NCBI RefSeq assembly: GCF_024494575.1
Contig: NZ_JANHDO010000001.1
Location: 868,001 to 932,000 of the forward strand
DNA: 64,000 bases
Reading direction: 5' to 3'
From: Halorubrum salinum
GTDB lineage: Archaea; Halobacteriota; Halobacteria; Halobacteriales; Haloferacaceae
Part shown: positions 60,057-64,000 of the stretch, one piece after another
Layout: every line of letters begins with the position of its first letter
How positions within the stretch are numbered: the first letter of the stretch is position 1
Position numbers and translations under genes: made by a program
Notes under the pieces: generated by a model
The model's input: the letters and a program-made list of their open reading frames with translations, nothing else
Told to the model about the DNA's origin: nothing
Databases searched by the model: none

Positions 60057-61129
60057 TGGCCCGAAACCCGTCTGCAAACCGCGAACAGTTCCGCCCGAAC
60101 GACCACCCGAACGACGCGTTCCTCCTCTCGACCGTCGTCGGCTCGTACCCGAAGCCCAAGTGGCTGAACCGCGCGGACGAGCTCGTCTCCGACCCCGACT
60201 CGAAGTTCGACGAGTCGGACCTCGCGGAGGCACACGACGACGCCTGTCGGCTCATCACCCACGAGCACGAGCGCTCCGGGCTCGACACGGTCGTCGACGG
60301 CGAGATGCGCCGCAACGAGATGGTCGAGTTCTTCGCCGACCGCATCGACGGCTACGAGTTCAACGGTCCCGTGAAGGTGTGGGGCCACAACTACTTCGAC
60401 AAGCCGTCGGTCGTCGAGGAGGTCGAGTACGACGAGCCGTGGCTCGTCGACGAGTTCGAGTTCACCTCGAACGTCGCCGAGAAACCGGTGAAAGTCCCGA
60501 TCACGGGGCCGTACACCCTCGGCTTCTGGGCGTTCAACGAGGCGTACCCGTCCACCGAGGACCTCGTCTACGACCTTGCGGACCTCGTGAACGAGGAGGT
60601 CGAGAAGCTCGTCGAGGCCGGCGCGCGCTACATCCAGATCGACGAGCCCGCGCTGGCGACGACGCCCGAAGACCACGCCATCGTGGGCGAGGCGCTCGAA
60701 CGCATCGTCTCGGGCATCGACGAGGAGGTCCGGATCGGCCTCCACGTCTGTTACGGCGATTACTCGCGTATCTATCCCGAGATCAACGACTACCCGATCG
60801 ACGAGTTCGACGTGGAGCTGTGTAACGGCGACTTCGAGCAGATTCCGACGTTCACCGACCCCGAGTTCGAGCCCGACCTCGCGCTCGGCGTCGTCGACGC
60901 CCACACCGCCGAAATCGAGCCCGTCGAGGAGATCAAAGCGAACATCCGGCAGGGCCTCCGCGTCGTCCCGCCAGAGAAGCTCACCATCTCGCCCGACTGC
61001 GGACTGAAGCTTCTCCCCCGCGAGATCGCCTACGGCAAGACCGAGAACATGGTCACCGCGGTCCGCGAGGTCGAAGCCGAGATCGACGCCGGCGAGATCG
61101 ATCTCGACAATCCGCTCGCAGACGACTGA
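60056..61129 (+). CDS. metE: methionine synthase, catalytic MetE C-terminal-type
   Basis: Methylates homocysteine. The 357-residue protein has the family start S-T-V-V-G-S-Y-P-K-P, the zinc-ligand His and Cys in G-L-H-V-C-Y-G-D-Y (about 230), and the later Cys in I-S-P-D-C-G-L-K-L-L (about 317). The methyl donor in archaea may be a methylated corrinoid protein or pterin rather than the bacterial folate polyglutamate; this is inference. Translationally coupled to the preceding gene. Confidence 0.9.
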   Translation: MARNPSANREQFRPNDHPNDAFLLSTVVGSYPKPKWLNRADELVSDPDSKFDESDLAEAHDDACRLITHEHERSGLDTVVDGEMRRNEMVEFFADRIDGYEFNGPVKVWGHNYFDKPSVVEEVEYDEPWLVDEFEFTSNVAEKPVKVPITGPYTLGFWAFNEAYPSTEDLVYDLADLVNEEVEKLVEAGARYIQIDEPALATTPEDHAIVGEALERIVSGIDEEVRIGLHVCYGDYSRIYPEINDYPIDEFDVELCNGDFEQIPTFTDPEFEPDLALGVVDAHTAEIEPVEEIKANIRQGLRVVPPEKLTISPDCGLKLLPREIAYGKTENMVTAVREVEAEIDAGEIDLDNPLADD

Positions 61130-61201
61130 GGCGGCGACTCGCTCGCGGCCGTCGACCGCGCCCCGCCGAGAGCGCTCTCGGCGACCGCGGGGATCGTGAC
61201 A

Positions 61202-61210
61202 CCATTTATA
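61202..61210 (+). promoter_or_regulatory. TATA box for the gene at 61236
   Basis: CCATTTATA-type box centred about 29 bases before the ATG. Confidence 0.5.
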
Positions 61211-61235
61211 CAAGCCCCTAGACCGCATCGCCGCT

Positions 61236-61985
61236 ATGGACATCGGAATCACCGTCGGCGACGACCTCGACCGGCTCGCTGCGTCGTCCGATCGGTTCGA
61301 CTTCTGTGAACTCGGACTCGGCGAGCCGACCCTCGTACCGGAGGATGCGGATCCGGACCGGGTCGCCGACGCGCTCTGCGGCCGCGACCTGTGCGTTCAC
61401 CTGCCGTACAGTCAGCGGCTCGCGAGCTACGCGCCCGAGATCAACGACGCGATAGTCGCGTACCAGCGGCGGCTCTTGGACGGGGCCGGTGACCTCGGCG
61501 CGTCGAAGGCCGTCCTCCACGCCACGTCCGCCGACCGCGACGACGTGGAATTCCGCGAGGTCGCCGCCGATCAGCTCCGCCGCGTCGCCGACGCCGGCCG
61601 CGACGCCGGCGTCGAGGTCGTCGTCGAGAACGTCGGCCACCAGCACGAGGGGCTCCAGTTGTCCGTGCTCGCGGAGATCGCCGAGGACGCCGACGTACCG
61701 ATCTGTTTCGACGTCGGCCACGCCTACATGGAGGGCGGGAACAAGGCGATCGAGCGGTTCCTCCGCCGCCACGGCGACCGCGTCTCGCACCTCCACTGCC
61801 ACGACGTGCGCCGCCGCGGCGACACCCACCTTCCGGTCGGCGCGGGCGAGGTCGACTACGGCCTCGTCGAGACGCATCTCCCGGAGTTCGACGGCACCGT
61901 CGCGCTGGAGGTGTTCACCGACGACGAGACGCTCCTTCTCGACTCCGCAGAGCGCGTCGCGACCCGGCTCGGCGCGGAGTTTTAA
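61236..61985 (+). CDS. sugar phosphate isomerase/epimerase-like (AP2Ec) TIM barrel
   Basis: The 249 residues form an AP-endonuclease-2/xylose-isomerase-like barrel: V-V-V-E-N-V-G-H-Q-H-E-G, I-C-F-D-V-G-H-A-Y-M-E-G-G, H-L-H-C-H-D-V-R-R-R-G-D-T-H and a final V-A-L-E-V-F. The Glu/Asp/His set for divalent metal binding is intact. It may isomerise a sugar phosphate or cut abasic sites; sequence alone cannot decide. Leaderless promoter upstream. Confidence 0.85.
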   Translation: MDIGITVGDDLDRLAASSDRFDFCELGLGEPTLVPEDADPDRVADALCGRDLCVHLPYSQRLASYAPEINDAIVAYQRRLLDGAGDLGASKAVLHATSADRDDVEFREVAADQLRRVADAGRDAGVEVVVENVGHQHEGLQLSVLAEIAEDADVPICFDVGHAYMEGGNKAIERFLRRHGDRVSHLHCHDVRRRGDTHLPVGAGEVDYGLVETHLPEFDGTVALEVFTDDETLLLDSAERVATRLGAEF

Positions 61986-62013
61986 CCCCGCTGACCCCGG
62001 CGGTGAGTCCGAA

Positions 62014-62829
62014 TTAGTCCGCCCCGCTCTCGCCCTCGCCCTCGCCGGTCTCTTCGCGATCGGTCCCGGAACCGTGGCCGTCACCAGTGTCCTCGTCGCC
62101 CGCGTCGTCGGCTCCCTCCTCGTCGCCCGTGTCGGAGGCGTCTTCCTCGCCGACCCGCCGCTTGATCGACTCCAGTTCGGACTCCACGTCGACCTCGGGG
62201 CTCGTCGATACGTCTTCGGCCGCGTCGCGGCTGTCTGCGTCTTCACCCTCGGCGTCCGGGTCGGTCACGTCGATCTGGACCGCGCCGTCGGTGTCGCTCT
62301 CGGCGTCGTCTCCGCGTCGGTTCCCGTCGCTCGGCGATGCCCTCTCCGCGTCGGCGGCGCGTCGAGTCTCGTCGATCCGCGATTCGATCTCCGCGGTGAG
62401 GTCGCGCGCGTCGGCGACGATCGACTTCGAGGCCGCGTCCTCGGGGAGATCCACCTCCGAGAGCGCCGTCCGTAGCTCCGCGAGCGACCGCGAGAGCCCG
62501 GCGGTCGCCCCGTCGCGTACAGTAGCGAGGCGGTCGCCGGCCGACGCCGCCCCCTCGGCGACGCTTCGCTCCGGATCGGCCAGCCGCAGGGTTCCCTGAA
62601 GCAGTTCCAGAGAGGTGATAGTCGTCTCCAGCAGGGCGATGATCGTCGGGATGGTGTACTGTTCGGTGAACCGCACGAGTTCGGACAGCCGGGGGGGACG
62701 CGGCGCTCCCGGTGGTCCGCGCCGGTCGCGCTCGGTTTCGCGGAGGTCTCGACGGAGGTCCGACAGGACGTCCTCAAGCTCGTCGAGCCGGTCTTCGAGG
62801 TCGTCGTCTCGGCGGTCGCGGGCACTCAT
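62014..62829 (-). CDS. haloarchaeal coiled-coil protein with acidic tail
   Basis: Unknown function, 271 residues. Residues about 5-40 are a basic/acidic coiled coil; about 55-85 is a hydrophobic helix (I-P-T-I-I-A-L-L-E-T-T-I-T-S-L-E-L-L); about 100-155 more helices; from 160 to the end is a disordered, extremely acidic Asp/Glu/Ser/Gly region. ATG 62829 is chosen; the frame further upstream is basic. I associate it with a haloarchaeal DUF family, not certain which. Confidence 0.8.
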   Translation of the reverse strand: MSARDRRDDDLEDRLDELEDVLSDLRRDLRETERDRRGPPGAPRPPRLSELVRFTEQYTIPTIIALLETTITSLELLQGTLRLADPERSVAEGAASAGDRLATVRDGATAGLSRSLAELRTALSEVDLPEDAASKSIVADARDLTAEIESRIDETRRAADAERASPSDGNRRGDDAESDTDGAVQIDVTDPDAEGEDADSRDAAEDVSTSPEVDVESELESIKRRVGEEDASDTGDEEGADDAGDEDTGDGHGSGTDREETGEGEGESGAD

Positions 62830-62973
62830 ACCCGCTCGTAGGCGGCGAATGACCAAAAACCCCGGCTGGGCGCGGAGCGCGGTCGGACGCGTATATAACC
62901 TTGCGCCGTGGCCGCGCTCTGTGCGCACGACCGCACGATCACTATACGAGCGAGGCCGCTACCGGCTGTCGTA

Positions 62974-63330
62974 ATGGCAAACGCAGCGATAGTCGTCTTG
63001 GCTGGTACGGAAGGTCACGAGAGTCTCGGCCGCGTCGTGAACGCGCTTCAGGCCGCGACGGAGTTCGCCGAGAACGACGAGGACGAACTCGAACTGATAT
63101 TCGACGGCGCGGGAACGACGTGGATCCCGGAACTGGAAGACGAGTCTCACGACTACCACGCCCTCTATCGGTCGCTCCGCGACGAGGTGTCCGTCTGTGA
63201 CTACTGTTCCGGCGCGTTCGGCGTCGAAGACGCCGTCGACGACGCCGGCGTGTCGACGCTCGACGACCACGACGGCCACCCGAGCATTCGAGACTTGGTC
63301 GACGAGGACTACGAGGTCATCACCTTCTGA
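62974..63330 (+). CDS. DsrE family-like protein
   Basis: The 118-residue protein has the DsrE-like start A-N-A-A-I-V-V-L-A-G-T-E and a central loop V-C-D-Y-C-S-G-A-F-G-V (about 75-85) where the cysteine pair sits, typical of small sulfur-relay or persulfide-carrying proteins. It ends D-E-D-Y-E-V-I-T-F. Specific partner unknown. TATA-like ACTATACG at about 62940 is about 30 bases upstream, and a second TATATAAC lies at about 62891. Confidence 0.8.
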   Translation: MANAAIVVLAGTEGHESLGRVVNALQAATEFAENDEDELELIFDGAGTTWIPELEDESHDYHALYRSLRDEVSVCDYCSGAFGVEDAVDDAGVSTLDDHDGHPSIRDLVDEDYEVITF

Positions 63331-63361
63331 GCGACCCGCCTGACGCTGACGGCCGCCGGGA

Positions 63362-64000
63362 TCAGTCGAAGCGACCCCGCCGGTACTGCACCGGCCACTC
63401 GACGTCCGCGCCGAGTTCGTGAGCCGCTTCGAGCGTCCAGTACGGGTGTCGGAGCAGCTCCCGACCGAGCGCGACGAGGTCGGCTCGGTCGTTTCGCACC
63501 AAGGCGTCGGCGTGGGTCGGCTCGGTTACCCCTCCGACCGCGGCCACTGGTACGTCCGTCTCCTCGCGGATCGCCTCTGCGTAGGGGACTTGGTAGCCCG
63601 GACCGGTGTTCGGCAACTGCTGGGCCGGGTGAATCCCGCCGCCGGAGACGTCGATGAGGTCCGCCCCCGCGTCGGCGAGCAGCGGTGCCAGTCGGACCGA
63701 GTCGTCGACGTCCCACGAGTCGCGCTCGTCGAGCCAGTCCGTCGCGGAGATCCGGACGAATACGGGCTTGTCGTCGGGCCAAACGTCGCGGACGGCAGAG
63801 ACGACCTCCCGGACCAGTCGGGCTCGGTTCTCGAAGCTCCCGCCGTACGCGTCGGCGCGGTCGTTGGTGACCGGCGAGAGGAACTGGTGGAGGAGATACC
63901 CGTGTGCGGCGTGGATCTCGGCGATCTCGAAGCCGGCGTCGAGCGACCGCGACGCGGCGTCGGCGAACGCGTCGACCACGTCGGGGATCTCGTCTGTCGA
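63362..64000 (-). CDS. NADH:flavin oxidoreductase (old yellow enzyme), 3' part
   Basis: FMN-dependent ene-reductase, continuing beyond the window at its 5' end. The visible 213 residues include I-H-A-A-H-G-Y-L-L-H-Q-F-L-S-P, N-D-R-A-D-A-Y-G-G-S-F-E-N-R, V-R-I-S-A-T-D-W, the phosphate-binding V-G-G-V-T-E and the family end L-G-R-E-L-L-R-H-P-Y-W. This matches the YqjM-like class. Convergent with the DsrE gene. Confidence 0.92.
   Translation of the reverse strand, partial: STDEIPDVVDAFADAASRSLDAGFEIAEIHAAHGYLLHQFLSPVTNDRADAYGGSFENRARLVREVVSAVRDVWPDDKPVFVRISATDWLDERDSWDVDDSVRLAPLLADAGADLIDVSGGGIHPAQQLPNTGPGYQVPYAEAIREETDVPVAAVGGVTEPTHADALVRNDRADLVALGRELLRHPYWTLEAAHELGADVEWPVQYRRGRFD

Overview
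The window is a piece of a haloarchaeal chromosome, most like Halorubrum and its relatives. Evidence: very high G+C, strongly Asp/Glu-rich proteins, archaeal informational genes (proteasome alpha, aIF1, KsgA, TrmY, EndA, DUF655, deoxyhypusine synthase, archaeal L11, CDC48, HerA), coenzyme F420 genes, DGGGP synthase for archaeal lipids, a SAMP-like ubiquitin-like protein, and many TATA-like boxes 25-30 bases before start codons, the usual haloarchaeal leaderless arrangement. Genus assignment is inference; archaeal and haloarchaeal assignment is firm.

Layout. 0-9.3 kb: signal peptidase, gcvT, an isolated cheF, a membrane protein that looks like the N-terminal half of a P1B ATPase, a MOSC protein, proteasome alpha, then a CARDB surface protein / ABC ATPase / MacB-type permease operon. 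9.3-18.4 kb: thyA-folA, a tRNA-Pro with a duplicated 3' end and a nested palindrome (probable trace of an integration event), TrmY and a CHY zinc protein, a 47-aa zinc-finger gene, pyrF, mutY, phoU, thioesterase, glutaredoxin plus cobalamin adenosyltransferase, and tRNA-Val. 18.6-21.5 kb: a small Htur_1727-type protein coupled to an AhbC/NirJ-like radical SAM enzyme, DGGGP synthase and aIF1. 21.6-32.6 kb: pyrC, small membrane proteins, serS, a LURP-one-like protein, endA divergent from a CDC48 ATPase, then cofE and mer. 32.7-44.2 kb: a transducer, a site-2 protease, a TIGR00300 enzyme, stress proteins, sulfurtransferase with a DUF2892 protein, HerA and small haloarchaeal proteins. 44.2-49.3 kb: L11, cold-shock protein, sdhCDBA and a small winged-helix protein. 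49.4-54 kb: a UDG-like protein and a potassium-channel/RCK_C module. 54-64 kb: SAMP-like protein, deoxyhypusine synthase, DUF655-ksgA-mscS-methyltransferase cluster, split methionine synthase, a TIM-barrel isomerase, a coiled-coil protein, a DsrE-like protein and the 3' part of an old-yellow-enzyme gene running off the end.

Most of the window is core housekeeping DNA. There is no CRISPR array, transposase, integrase or restriction system. The points most worth a second look are the radical SAM pair (the small partner looks more like a PaaB-fold protein than a peptide precursor), the truncated P1B-like protein, the SAMP-like protein whose diglycine is followed by three residues, the tRNA-Pro att-like duplication, and the 14-bp palindrome before thyA. 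Family assignments come from recalled sequence features; no search was run.
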